Below, in pieces: positions 1-8,493 of a stretch of 64,000 nucleotides of DNA. Position numbers and translations under genes: made by a program. The first letter of the stretch is position 1. Each line of letters starts with the position of its first letter. The notes beneath the pieces are model-generated. The model worked only from the letters and a program-made list of their open reading frames with translations. It was not told the origin of the DNA and ran no database searches. Origin of the DNA: Silvimonas terrae (GTDB taxonomy: Bacteria; Pseudomonadota; Gammaproteobacteria; Burkholderiales; Chitinibacteraceae); contig NZ_JACHHN010000001.1 in assembly GCF_014202765.1 (NCBI RefSeq), positions 518,118 to 582,117 on the forward strand, written 5' to 3'.

Positions 1-1283
1 ATCCGGAATCGTTGCGTCAACACCGGCTGGCCAGCCAGCACTTTTTGTACGGCGTGCCGTTGCACTGGATGCAAGACTGGCCCAGCCCGTCGCCACTGTT
101 TCTGAAAGAAGCCCAGGGCTCGCGCGTGAGTTGTGTGGATGGCCTGGAGTACGACGATTTTTGTCTTGGCGATACCGGCGCCATGTTCGGGCATACCCCG
201 GCGCCGTTGTCGGCCATGCTGGCCGAGACCGCCCGTACCGGGCTGACGGCCATGTTGCCATCGGCAAAAACCGTGGCGGTGGGGGAGCGGCTGGCGCAGA
301 TGTTCGGCCTGCCATTCTGGCAACTGGCCACCACGGCTAGCGATGCCAACCGCTTTGTCATCCGCTGGGCACGTGCCATCACCGGGCGCAGCAAGGTATT
401 GGTGTTTGATGGCTGTTATCACGGCACGGTGGATGACACGCTGGTGGATCTGGTCAACGGCAAAACCACTGCGCGCGATAGTTTGCTGGGCCAGGTGTAT
501 GACCTCACCCAGCATTCGGTCAGCGTGCCATTCAACGATATTGCCGCCGTACGCCAGGCGCTGGCACAGGGTGATGTGGCGCTGGTGCTGACGGAACCGG
601 CGCTGACCAACTGCGGTATGGTGTTGCCGCAGCCGGGTTTTCTGGAAGAACTGGCCGCTGCCTGCCGCCAGCACGGTACGCTGCTGGCGCTGGATGAAAC
701 CCATACGCTCTCTACCGCGTGGGGCGGCTACACCAGGGCCTGGGGGCTCAATCCGGATTTCCTGGTGGCTGGCAAAGCCATTGCCGGCGGTGTCCCGTGT
801 GCCGTGTACGGTTTTACGGCCGAAATTGCCCGCGGTATGCGCGCCGCCAAACAGGCCGCTGCGCCGGGGCACTCCGGTATTGGCACCACGCTCTCTGGCA
901 GCCAGTTGGCCATGCAGGCGCTGGCGGTCACGCTGGAGCAGGTGATTACACCCGCCGCGTACGAGCACGCCATTGGTGTCGCCAATGGCCTGGCGCAAGG
1001 GCTGGAAGAAATGATCCACAGCCACGGCCTGCCGTGGAGTGTCACGCGCCTGGGCGCCCGGCTGGAGTTGCAGTTCTGTACTTGCGCGCCGGTCACTGCC
1101 GCTCAGGCGGCGGCAGCAGAAAATGCCGAGCTGACGGCGACGTTGCATCTGGGGCTGTTGAACCGGGGCACACTGTTGACCCCGTTCCATAACATGATGC
1201 TGGCCGGCCCGGCCACCGGGCATGGGCAAGTGGCGCGGTTGCTGGCCAATATGGCCGAAATGCTCACCGAACTGGGGGCCTGA
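1..1283 (+). CDS. class-III PLP aminotransferase (5' partial)
   Basis: Aspartate/glutamate-1-semialdehyde-type aminotransferase of PLP fold type I. The frame is open to the left edge, so the true start is outside the window; the first in-frame start (TTG at 12) is probably internal. Visible motifs are the cofactor-binding Asp in ALDETHT, the candidate Schiff-base Lys in VAGKAIAGG, and a GTTLSG loop. It likely moves an amino group from an amine or omega-amino acid to a keto acid. The stop is 1 nt from the amidotransferase start, so the two are probably co-transcribed, and the agmatinase and amine oxidase downstream suggest guanidino-compound or polyamine catabolism. The substrate is not determinable from sequence. 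Confidence 0.8.
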   Translation, partial: PESLRQHRLASQHFLYGVPLHWMQDWPSPSPLFLKEAQGSRVSCVDGLEYDDFCLGDTGAMFGHTPAPLSAMLAETARTGLTAMLPSAKTVAVGERLAQMFGLPFWQLATTASDANRFVIRWARAITGRSKVLVFDGCYHGTVDDTLVDLVNGKTTARDSLLGQVYDLTQHSVSVPFNDIAAVRQALAQGDVALVLTEPALTNCGMVLPQPGFLEELAAACRQHGTLLALDETHTLSTAWGGYTRAWGLNPDFLVAGKAIAGGVPCAVYGFTAEIARGMRAAKQAAAPGHSGIGTTLSGSQLAMQALAVTLEQVITPAAYEHAIGVANGLAQGLEEMIHSHGLPWSVTRLGARLELQFCTCAPVTAAQAAAAENAELTATLHLGLLNRGTLLTPFHNMMLAGPATGHGQVARLLANMAEMLTELGA

Positions 1284-1284
1284 G

Positions 1285-2022
1285 ATGCCGCACAATAGCT
1301 CCCGGCTACCTGCGCTGGTGATCCAGTTTGCGCCAGATGACCAACCGGCGTACCTCGGTACATGGCTTGATCGAGTGGGTCAGCCATGGCAACTGGCCAA
1401 AACAGATGAAGGTGTGGATTTGCCCACCAGCATTGCCGGTTTTGGCGGTTTGGCATTGTTGGGTGGTGTGATGGGCGCCAATGATGATTTACCCGCATTG
1501 CGTCAGGCGGAGGCCTTGATCCGTGACGCGTTTACCCGGGGTATTCCGGTTATTGGGCATTGCCTGGGTGGGCAGTTGATGGCGCGGGCGCTGGGCTCGC
1601 CCGTTACCCGGGGTGCGCAACCGGAAATCGGCTGGACGCAGATCACCATCAATGATCACCCGCTGGCGCGCTACTGGTTTGGTGAGCACACCGGGCCGTG
1701 TGTCATGCAATGGCATTACGATACCTTCGCCACGCCAGAAGCCGCCACGCGGCTGGCGGTCAGCCCCGGTTGCGCCAATCAGGCCTTTGCGCTGGGTGAA
1801 CTTCACCTGGGCATGCAGTTTCATATTGAGGTGGATACCCCCAAGATCGGCGGCTGGCTGCACACCAGCGCGCACGAGGTGGAGGAGGCCGCTGGTGAGC
1901 CCTGGGTGCAGTCCCCAGGGTTGATTGAAATTTCAACGCGACAGCAAATAGCGGCCAGTCAGCGACTGGCCGATCATATTTATCACCGCTGGTTGAGCCG
2001 CTTCGCTAAACCAGGGGCATAA
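1285..2022 (+). CDS. class-I glutamine amidotransferase (GuaA-type domain)
   Basis: 245 aa. The nucleophile elbow GHCLGGQ carries the catalytic Cys and MQFHIEV supplies His and Glu, so the triad is complete. No synthetase domain is attached. It is a stand-alone amidotransferase or gamma-glutamyl hydrolase, and a PuuD-like role releasing gamma-glutamyl groups in amine breakdown is possible. ATG at 1285 is chosen because it follows the aminotransferase stop after one base; an upstream in-frame start at 1222 would overlap that gene by 62 nt. The last codons and stop lie inside the left arm of a long inverted repeat (2009-2135). Confidence 0.8.
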   Translation: MPHNSSRLPALVIQFAPDDQPAYLGTWLDRVGQPWQLAKTDEGVDLPTSIAGFGGLALLGGVMGANDDLPALRQAEALIRDAFTRGIPVIGHCLGGQLMARALGSPVTRGAQPEIGWTQITINDHPLARYWFGEHTGPCVMQWHYDTFATPEAATRLAVSPGCANQAFALGELHLGMQFHIEVDTPKIGGWLHTSAHEVEEAAGEPWVQSPGLIEISTRQQIAASQRLADHIYHRWLSRFAKPGA

Positions 2023-2135
2023 CTCTACTGCGAAGCTGTGATCGGGCGCTGCTCAAAATCCTCATGTACTTGAGTACATTGCGCGCTGCTCTTCACTCCG
2101 CTGACAGCTTCTCGCTACGAGTTATGCCCCTGGTT
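2009..2135. repeat. GTAC-core hairpin element A
   Basis: The left arm (from 2009) and right arm (to 2135) pair perfectly over 17 bp and imperfectly over about 14 more. The left arm includes the stop codon of the amidotransferase gene, so the right arm is an inverted copy of that gene's 3' end. The apex contains GTAC-TTGA-GTAC at 2066-2077. Three other elements in the window have the same plan but different arms (40178-40275, 41409-41549, 49288-49397). It lies between two co-directional genes and may act as an attenuator or mRNA stabiliser. Confidence 0.75.
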
Positions 2136-2181
2136 CCAGGGCTTGAATGCGCTTGTCCCGCTTTTTAGAGGACGACACAAA

Positions 2182-3123
2182 ATGTCTGATTATGGTTTTG
2201 CCTATTTATCGTCAACCACCTTCATGGGCGTGCCGCGCCTGGCGGACGCCCCGGAGCGCCCGCTCGGTATTGCCGGCGTGGCTTACGACGGCGCAGTCAC
2301 CAACCGTCCGGGGGCCCGTTTTGGCCCGGAAGCCATCCGCCGCGCCAGCCTCATGCTGTGTGATGGTATCCACCCGCATTTCGACGTCAGCCCGCTGGAT
2401 CTGCTGGCCGATGCCGGAGATTTGCGCACGCCCAATACCAGCATCGATACCATGCGCGCCGCGCTGCAACCGCAGGTAGAGAACCTGATTGCCCAGCGCC
2501 GCATGTGCTGGCTGGGCGGTGATCACTCCATCACGCTGCCGCTGTTGCGCGCCTACCGCAAACACTATGGCCGCCCGCTGGCGCTGCTGCATTTCGATGC
2601 GCATTGCGACACCTGGGTGGATCACTTTGGCGAACCCTCTGGTCACGGCACCTGGGTTTACGAAGCCATTACGGAAGGGCTGGTTGACCCCAAGGCCACG
2701 GTGCAGGTGGGCATCCGCTCGGCCGGCGTGCGCGAAGCGCGTGAATACGTGAACGACATGGGTGGCAAGGTATGGACCTCGCGCATGTTGCGCGGCCTGG
2801 AAAAACCGGCCGAGCTGCAACCGGTGATTGATGACATTCGCCGCCGTGTCGCCGCACAGGGCAATCTGCCGCTCTATCTCTCCTGTGATATCGACTGCCT
2901 GGACCCGTCTTTTGCGCCCGGCACCGGCACGCCGGAACCGGGTGGCCTGACCTCTAACCAGGTGCTCACCTTGATCGAAGAGCTGGCCGATCTGGATTGG
3001 GCCGGCATGGATTGCGTGGAAGTCGCCCCGGCGTATGACCACGCTGAACTGACCGTGAACATGGCCGCCAATATCACCTGGGCATGGCTGTCCGGCCAGA
3101 GCGCCCGGTTGCTGCGCGGATAA
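2182..3123 (+). CDS. speB: agmatinase / guanidinobutyrase-family ureohydrolase
   Basis: 313 aa Mn-dependent ureohydrolase that removes urea from agmatine or a related guanidino compound. The metal-binding signatures are complete: GGDHS, HFDAHCDTW and SCDIDCLDPSFAPGTGTP. Length is typical of bacterial agmatinases. Start ATG at 2182 has an AGAGGA ribosome site nine bases upstream; an earlier in-frame start at 2143 has none. Downstream lies an FAD amine oxidoreductase and upstream an aminotransferase, consistent with agmatine to putrescine to gamma-aminobutyrate, or guanidinobutyrate use. Agmatinase and guanidinobutyrase cannot be separated by eye. Confidence 0.88.
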   Translation: MSDYGFAYLSSTTFMGVPRLADAPERPLGIAGVAYDGAVTNRPGARFGPEAIRRASLMLCDGIHPHFDVSPLDLLADAGDLRTPNTSIDTMRAALQPQVENLIAQRRMCWLGGDHSITLPLLRAYRKHYGRPLALLHFDAHCDTWVDHFGEPSGHGTWVYEAITEGLVDPKATVQVGIRSAGVREAREYVNDMGGKVWTSRMLRGLEKPAELQPVIDDIRRRVAAQGNLPLYLSCDIDCLDPSFAPGTGTPEPGGLTSNQVLTLIEELADLDWAGMDCVEVAPAYDHAELTVNMAANITWAWLSGQSARLLRG

Positions 3124-3154
3124 GCGCCAGCAACACTGACCAGGGAAACCACAG

Positions 3155-4441
3155 ATGAACTTGCGTGAAACCGCCATGGTGCAGCACTCCTGGTACGAAG
3201 CCAGTGTCCAGCGCGAACCGGATGATCCGCCCATGCAAGGCAGCATCGAAGCCGATGTCTGTGTCATTGGCGCGGGTTATTCTGGCCTCTCTGCCGCGCT
3301 GGAACTGCGCCAGCGCGGGTTCTCTGTGGTGGTGCTGGAAGCCGAGCGCGTGGGGTGGGGCGCATCTGGCCGAAATGGGGGTCAGGTGCTGGTCGGCTTT
3401 GCCAAAGACGAGCCAGTCGTGCGGCAATTGGGTGCCGCTGACGCACGCCGCGCGTGGGATATCTCGGTTGATGGCGTTCACCTCTTGCACCAGCGCGTGG
3501 CGCAATACGATATCCCTTGTGATCTGGTCAAAGGCTACCTGCACGTGGCCACCAGCACCCGCAAGGCTGATGATCTGGATGACTGGGCGGCGTCTTTGCA
3601 AAAGGATTTTGGCTATCACGCCATCCGCGCCATCCCGCGGGCCGAGGTGCCGGGCTGGATTAGCAGCCCGCGCTATGTCGGGGCCGCACACGATGCGTTA
3701 TCCGGTCACGTTCATCCGCTGAAATATTGCCTTGGCCTGGCCCGCGCGGCGCGGGCCGCAGGCGTGCAGATTCACGCGCACAGCCGGGTCAAGCGGATTG
3801 AGCGGGGCGCAAATCCGGTGGTCCACACCGATCAGGGCCAGGTGCGCTGCCGCTTTGTGGTGGCGGCGGGGAATGCCTGGCTGGGTGATTTGCTGCCCAA
3901 AGTGACGGCCCGGATCATGCCGGTACGTTCGTTCATTGTGGCGACCGAGCCTTTGCCGGAGTCCCTGGTCGCGCACCTGATCCGTCATCGCTGTGCGGTG
4001 TGTGATACCAATTTCATGATTGATTATTTCCGTTTCTCGGCCGACAACCGCATGTTGTTTGGCGGTCGTATCAGCAACGGCAAGGCCGACCCGCAGGCGT
4101 TGATACCGCAAATGCAGCACCGGCTGGGTGAGGTGTTTGAACCGCTGGCGCGGGCCAGAATTGAATATGCCTGGGGCGGGTTTGTGGATGTCAGCATGAA
4201 CCGCGCGCCCGATTTTGGCCGGGTGGACGAAAACTTCTATTACCTGCAGGGCTTTTCCGGGCACGGCGTGGCGTTGACGGGGATTGCCGGGCAGATGGTG
4301 GCGGACGCCATTGCCGGCCAGGCATCCCGGTTTGATTTGTTTTCGCGGCTTAAACATTTTCCGTATCCCGGCGGGGCGGCGATGCATGGGACGTGGTTAC
4401 GGTTGGGGGTGTGGTATCACCAATTGAGGGAGATGGTTTAG
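3155..4441 (+). CDS. FAD-dependent amine oxidoreductase (DAO family, PuuB/OrdL-like)
   Basis: 428 aa. The N-terminal Rossmann motif is GAGYSGLSA, followed by the second FAD-contact motif GASGRNGGQ; near the C-terminus YYLQGFSGHGVALTG is the DAO-family FAD-binding segment. No signal peptide, so cytoplasmic. Homologues such as gamma-glutamylputrescine oxidase and OrdL deaminate amines to aldehydes. It follows the ureohydrolase by 31 bp with an AGGGAAA ribosome site and is the last gene of the four-gene cluster. The exact amine is unknown. Confidence 0.82.
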   Translation: MNLRETAMVQHSWYEASVQREPDDPPMQGSIEADVCVIGAGYSGLSAALELRQRGFSVVVLEAERVGWGASGRNGGQVLVGFAKDEPVVRQLGAADARRAWDISVDGVHLLHQRVAQYDIPCDLVKGYLHVATSTRKADDLDDWAASLQKDFGYHAIRAIPRAEVPGWISSPRYVGAAHDALSGHVHPLKYCLGLARAARAAGVQIHAHSRVKRIERGANPVVHTDQGQVRCRFVVAAGNAWLGDLLPKVTARIMPVRSFIVATEPLPESLVAHLIRHRCAVCDTNFMIDYFRFSADNRMLFGGRISNGKADPQALIPQMQHRLGEVFEPLARARIEYAWGGFVDVSMNRAPDFGRVDENFYYLQGFSGHGVALTGIAGQMVADAIAGQASRFDLFSRLKHFPYPGGAAMHGTWLRLGVWYHQLREMV

Positions 4442-4486
4442 CTTGGCTCAGGAGCCGTTCTCTGGCGAGGGCATGGTTCTGGAGGT

Positions 4487-4521
4487 GTAGGGTGGATTTG
4501 GAGCGGGAGCGACAATCCACC
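4487..4521. repeat. GTAGGGTGGATT...AATCCACC palindrome
   Basis: Short imperfect palindrome reading GTAGGGTGGATT, then a variable middle, then ACAATCCACC. Related copies lie at 17233-17267, 21454-21488, 21942-21974 (reverse), 32041-32075, 43918-43987 (pair) and 63820-63896 (pair). Non-coding, REP-like. Confidence 0.75.
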
Positions 4522-4547
4522 GTGGCGGTCGTAAAAGCTTGAACTGC

Positions 4548-5514
4548 TGTTAGCGCCTGACGGCGCGGTGGTTTTGATACCGGCGGTGGCCGGAGCACGT
4601 TACTTTCTTTGTTTCGCCAAAGAAAGTAACCAAAGAAAGGCGACCCCTGCGACAGCGCCCTTCGGGTTCCCTGCGCTTCTCGCAAAGTCCGGCTGGCTCC
4701 AGCCCCGCTGCCACTGTCATCCGATGGGATGATCGACTTTGTGGGGGTACCCCCAAGGGGCAGGAACTCGCCCTTTGGGCTCAAACACCCTTACGCCGAA
4801 ACGCCTCGGCGGCCCCCCGTACTTCGCTGCGATGCTCGGCGCTGCCGGAGGGGAGGTACGTCAAAAGCAACTTCAACATCAAAAGCACCGGCAACATCAA
4901 GAGCCAAAGCCAAAGCCAAAGCCAAAGCCAAAGCCAAAGCCAAAGCCAAAGCCAAAGCCAAAGCCACTCAACCCAGGCAAACCATCTGCTTGCAAGAATG
5001 GTTCACCGTGCCCACCACTGCGTCATTCCCGCGAAGGCGGGAATCCAGCGGCAATATTGGCAAGTATGAAGGCGTTATCCCCAGCCCACTGGCTCGTCAT
5101 TCCTGCGGAAGCAGGAATCCAGTCCGCAGCCCAACGGGCTGCTTGCGGTGGAGGACCACCACCACTCCGAACCCACCCTGCAGGCATGCATACATCGCAG
5201 CTGGATTCCGGCTCAAGGCCGGAATGACGAGGTATTGGAATGCGTGTTGAATTGGCCGTTGCTGTTGCTGTTGCTGTTGCTGTTGCCGTTGCTGTTGCCG
5301 TTGCTGTTGCCGTTGAAGTTGGGATTGTTTTTGACTTTTCCTCCCCGTTAAAGCCAAGCGCCGAAGGAGTGGAGGAGACCCAAGGCTCCCGACCGACGGA
5401 GGGGGCCGCCGAGGTGGCGAAGCAAGTTGCACGATAAATGTGTACTGCAAATTAGGGTGCTCCCGCCACCGCGGGTATCAAACGCCTTTCAAACCCGCGC
5501 CGCAAGGCGCTAAC
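4548..5514. repeat. composite inverted-repeat element, copy 1 (bilateral)
   Basis: The left end starts GTTAGCGCC and the right end finishes GGCGCTAAC; both arms carry matching blocks (GATACC, the TGGCCGG/GAGCAC block, TTCGCC, the GCGCCG block and a CAAAAGCAAC-type block). The left arm ends in about ten GCCAAA units (4902-4966) and the right arm contains GYTGTT units (5254-5315), the complementary low-complexity tract. The left arm also holds a perfect hairpin around TTACTTTCTTTG/CAAAGAAAGTAA. Open frames here encode only KAKA, PKPK, LLLL or VAVA runs and are not genes. Other copies: 9921-10280, 17284-17690 (left half only), 21514-22377 and 32090-32829 (bilateral). Confidence 0.8.
5021..5230. 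repeat. three CGTCATTCC...GGAATCCAG palindromes
   Basis: Three units inside composite copy 1: 5021-5049 and 5095-5122 in forward orientation and 5201-5230 reversed. Each has inverted CATTCC/GGAATC halves around a short variable GC-rich centre. The half-site layout recalls the neisserial dRS3 family (from memory, not checked). More copies at 10243-10280, 17179-17206, 17650-17690, 21890-21917, 32415-32442, 32521-32563, 43870-43912, 44009-44036 and 44113-44139. Confidence 0.75.
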
Positions 5515-5558
5515 ACTATGTTCAAGGGTTCAAGGGTTCAGCCAAACCGGCAAACCAC

Positions 5559-6743
5559 TCACGCCTCCCTCAGCCCCAACCCACCCGCCGTCTCTCCCCC
5601 ATAAACCGCCACCCCACTCTTGCCATTGCGCTTGATGTGATACATCGCCTTGTCCGCGCACTGCACCAGCTCCGTCAGACTATTGCCATGCTCCGGGTAA
5701 AGGCTGACACCAATACTCGCCCCCAACTGAAACGTGTATCCACCCACTTCAATTGGCAATAACACATGCTCCAGCAGTTTCCGCGCCATTTCTTCCACCT
5801 GGAATTCCCGGGTGAACTGCGTGCCAATCACCACAAATTCATCGCCACCCACCCGCGCGCAGATGTCCGTGCTGCGGGTGCAGTCTTTCAGGCGCTGCGC
5901 CATGGCTTTGAGCACCTCGTCCCCGACCGCGTGACCGGCCTTGTCGTTCACCGGTTTGAAGTTGTCCAGATCAATATAAAAAATGGCGACGATGTGGTGT
6001 GGCCGGGTTGCCAGTAACAAGGCCTGATCAAACAGGGTGGTCATGTAACGCTGATTGTTCAGGCCGGTCAGCGGGTCCAGAAAGGCCATATCCAGCGCAC
6101 GGGCTTCAGATTCCAGCAAACGCTTCTGGAACAGCGAGAGTACGGCCGTCAGCAGCGACAGATACTGCACCAGCGTCAGCATGGTGCCCACGGCAAAGCC
6201 GGTCGTTGCCCACGCCGGGTAAAGCTGGATGAACACCGGGGCCGTTAACCAATGGGCAGCGAGGGCCAGACAGGCGAGCGCGGCAATCCGCAGCGACAGG
6301 CCCGGCACGACCTTGTGATGCCGGAAAATCAGCCAGGCGGCGCAAGCCAGCAGGCTGGTATTGATGAGCGAGTAACCGGCAATACGCGTGAAACCATCAA
6401 ACTCACCCACCCAGGCGATGGCGAGCCAAAGGTCTGCCAGAGCGGCAATGAACCAGAACCAGCGGGTGGTGATGGGCAGGTTCAGAAACCGTACGATGCC
6501 GGTCAGCATCAAGGGCTTTTCCAGCACGATGAAGAAGGCGTAAGCCGTGATGATCAGCCGCGTGTCACCCGTATAGAGCAGCGCAAAATACAGTAGCCGC
6601 GCAAAGAAGGCGCTGGAGATCGACAAGGCCCACCAGCCAGCACCCGGGTTGGTGCGCTGGATGTGGCTGGCCCAGGTAAACATCAGGGCGAATACAAAAT
6701 AAACCGTAAAGCCGAAGGTATGCACGACTTCGCCAGACATCAT
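5559..6743 (-). CDS. membrane-anchored GGDEF diguanylate cyclase
   Basis: 394 aa. About six or seven hydrophobic segments fill residues 1-205, followed by a GGDEF domain to about residue 380. The active site GGDEF is intact. An RxxD inhibitory-site motif (RSTD) precedes it by five residues, as in product-inhibited cyclases. It should make cyclic di-GMP from two GTP at the inner membrane. No EAL domain is fused. It stands alone between composite repeat copy 1 and a MocR-type regulator. What the sensor part detects is unknown. Confidence 0.88.
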   Translation of the reverse strand: MMSGEVVHTFGFTVYFVFALMFTWASHIQRTNPGAGWWALSISSAFFARLLYFALLYTGDTRLIITAYAFFIVLEKPLMLTGIVRFLNLPITTRWFWFIAALADLWLAIAWVGEFDGFTRIAGYSLINTSLLACAAWLIFRHHKVVPGLSLRIAALACLALAAHWLTAPVFIQLYPAWATTGFAVGTMLTLVQYLSLLTAVLSLFQKRLLESEARALDMAFLDPLTGLNNQRYMTTLFDQALLLATRPHHIVAIFYIDLDNFKPVNDKAGHAVGDEVLKAMAQRLKDCTRSTDICARVGGDEFVVIGTQFTREFQVEEMARKLLEHVLLPIEVGGYTFQLGASIGVSLYPEHGNSLTELVQCADKAMYHIKRNGKSGVAVYGGETAGGLGLREA

Positions 6744-6820
6744 CGCCCCCCAACTGCATCAGCCGGGCTTTTTGTCCCGCGATCCGGGCCAGCCCTGACT
6801 GCCAGTATAGTGAAGCGTGG

Positions 6821-8248
6821 CTAAGACGTTGAACCCAGAGTGATTTTTTGTAAAAACCGGTACAACTCCGCTGACTGGGCATGCGCTACGTTGAAGCGCA
6901 TCCACGGTGTGGCAGACTGGTCCGGCTTGAACAGATAGCCCGGCGCCAGCAGCATGCCCTGACGGGCGGCATCGGCCACCAGCGCGTGCATGTCGGTAGC
7001 AGCCGGCAGGCCGGCCCAGACAAACATGCCGCCGGCAGGACGGTGGAACAGTTGCATGCCGCACGCGGTGAGTGCATCGCCCACTTGCTGTTGCGCCTCT
7101 GCCAGCCGGGCCCGCAGGCGGGTGAGGTGGGAGCGATGGTTGCCTTCCACCAGAATGGCATGCACCAGTTGTTCGTTGATCTCGGATGTCGTCAGACCCT
7201 GCGCCATTTTGGCGAACACCAGTTTTTCTGCCAGTGCGTGATCGCACGCAATAAACCCTACGCGCAAGCTGGGGGAGATCGTCTTGGAAAAACTGCTGAT
7301 ATGAACCACCCGCTGTAATTGGTCCAGCGCCGCCAGACTGTGCGCGGTGGCCGGGTGCAAGTCGGCAAAGATATCGTCTTCCACCACATAAAAATCGTGC
7401 TGGCCCGCCAGTTGCAGAATGCGGAAAGCGGTCGCCGGGGAGCAACTGGCCCCGGTGGGGTTTTGCAAATTGGTGTTGGTGAAGAACGCCTTGGGTTTGT
7501 GCTGTTCCGCCGCGCGTTGCAACGCCTGGGTATTGGGCCCTTGCGGGGTGAACTCAATCCCGACGATGTTCACACCCATATGGCGCAAGGTGGGCAACAG
7601 GTTGCAATAACCGGGGTCATCCACCAGCACGGTATCGCCAGGTTGCAAGAGTGTGCGGGCGATCAGGTCCAGCGCGTGGCTGGCACCGTGGGTGAGGATG
7701 ATCTGCTCAGGTGCGGCGTCGATATTGCGCGCGGCCAGTTGGGTCTGGATTTGCTGGCGCAGCGGCACATAACCATAAGCATGGCCGTAACGCGCAAAGG
7801 CATTGGGCTGACGGCGGGAGAGCGTCGCCAGGCCATGCTTGATGCCATCGGTAAACAGCAATTGATCTGGCAACCAGCCGCTACCGGGTTTGATGCTGAG
7901 CGAGTCATCGCCATACACACGCTGCAACAACAGTAACGAGTCGATAGAGAGCGGTGGCTCGCTGATGCGGGCACGTGGTGTTTCTGGCAAGCGCGCCTGG
8001 ACAAAATAGCCACTGGCGCGCCGCGCCTCGACATAGCCCTCGGCCACCAGGCGGTTGTAGGCATTGGTCACCGTGAGCGTACTGACGGCGCAGGCTTGGG
8101 CCAGTGCCCGCACCGAGGGCAAACGCATGCCAGGCTGCCACAGACCACGGCTGATCTGCGCAGCAATGGCGTCATGCAGCTGCGTGACCAGCGGCGTTGC
8201 GCTGGCGGGGTCCAGAGTAAATACGGGCAGGGCGGGGCGCTGATTCAT
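6821..8248 (-). CDS. MocR/GabR-type transcriptional regulator (GntR HTH + aminotransferase fold)
   Basis: 475 aa from ATG 8248; an in-frame GTG at 8275 would add nine residues and neither has a strong ribosome site. Residues about 10-75 form a GntR winged helix (GMRLPSVRALAQ, then TLTVTNAYNRLVAEGY). The rest is a class-I aminotransferase-like domain with the PLP Lys in HISSFSKTISPSLRVG and the Asp in VVEDDIFAD. MocR proteins bind PLP or amines and usually regulate a divergent target. Here that is the omega-amino-acid aminotransferase at 8494, with repeated ACTGTATA sites in between. Confidence 0.87.
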   Translation of the reverse strand: MNQRPALPVFTLDPASATPLVTQLHDAIAAQISRGLWQPGMRLPSVRALAQACAVSTLTVTNAYNRLVAEGYVEARRASGYFVQARLPETPRARISEPPLSIDSLLLLQRVYGDDSLSIKPGSGWLPDQLLFTDGIKHGLATLSRRQPNAFARYGHAYGYVPLRQQIQTQLAARNIDAAPEQIILTHGASHALDLIARTLLQPGDTVLVDDPGYCNLLPTLRHMGVNIVGIEFTPQGPNTQALQRAAEQHKPKAFFTNTNLQNPTGASCSPATAFRILQLAGQHDFYVVEDDIFADLHPATAHSLAALDQLQRVVHISSFSKTISPSLRVGFIACDHALAEKLVFAKMAQGLTTSEINEQLVHAILVEGNHRSHLTRLRARLAEAQQQVGDALTACGMQLFHRPAGGMFVWAGLPAATDMHALVADAARQGMLLAPGYLFKPDQSATPWMRFNVAHAQSAELYRFLQKITLGSTS

Positions 8249-8286
8249 GGTGGCGATGAAGTCCGGATAACCCACCCATCATACAC

Positions 8287-8433
8287 ACTGTATATGTACA
8301 GAGCGCAAGGCCCGACATCTTGCACCATTGCGGCGCTGCAACGCAGAAAAGCGGCCATTTCCGGGCATGCCGGCCAACTGTATTGGCAGCGCGATATAGA
8401 CAGTTCTGCCGCTGACTTGCGCAACTGTATATA
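8287..8433. promoter_or_regulatory. putative MocR operators (ACTGTATA repeats)
   Basis: The divergent intergenic region holds ACTGTATATG (8287-8296, itself within a CTGTA-TATG-TACAG inverted repeat), ACTGTATTGG (8377-8386), ACTGTATATA (8424-8433) and an inverted ACTGTCTATA at 8395-8404. MocR regulators commonly bind direct repeats. Assignment as operators is inferred from repetition and position between regulator and target. Confidence 0.5.
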
Positions 8434-8493
8434 TGCGTGTCTGGCCCGGCTGCGTACATTGCAAGCATCCCATCCCCGTCGTGGAGCTTGCCC

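Noticed and set aside
4902-4966. GCCAAA tandem repeats considered as a CRISPR array
   Set aside because: The units are contiguous 6-mers with no spacers of 25-40 bp and no cas genes are nearby.
4729-5250. 173-codon frame encoding a KAKAKA run, and the parallel PKPKPK frame
   Set aside because: It spans the left arm and hexamer tract of a composite repeat; the same peptides recur at every copy, and no ribosome site or conserved domain is seen.
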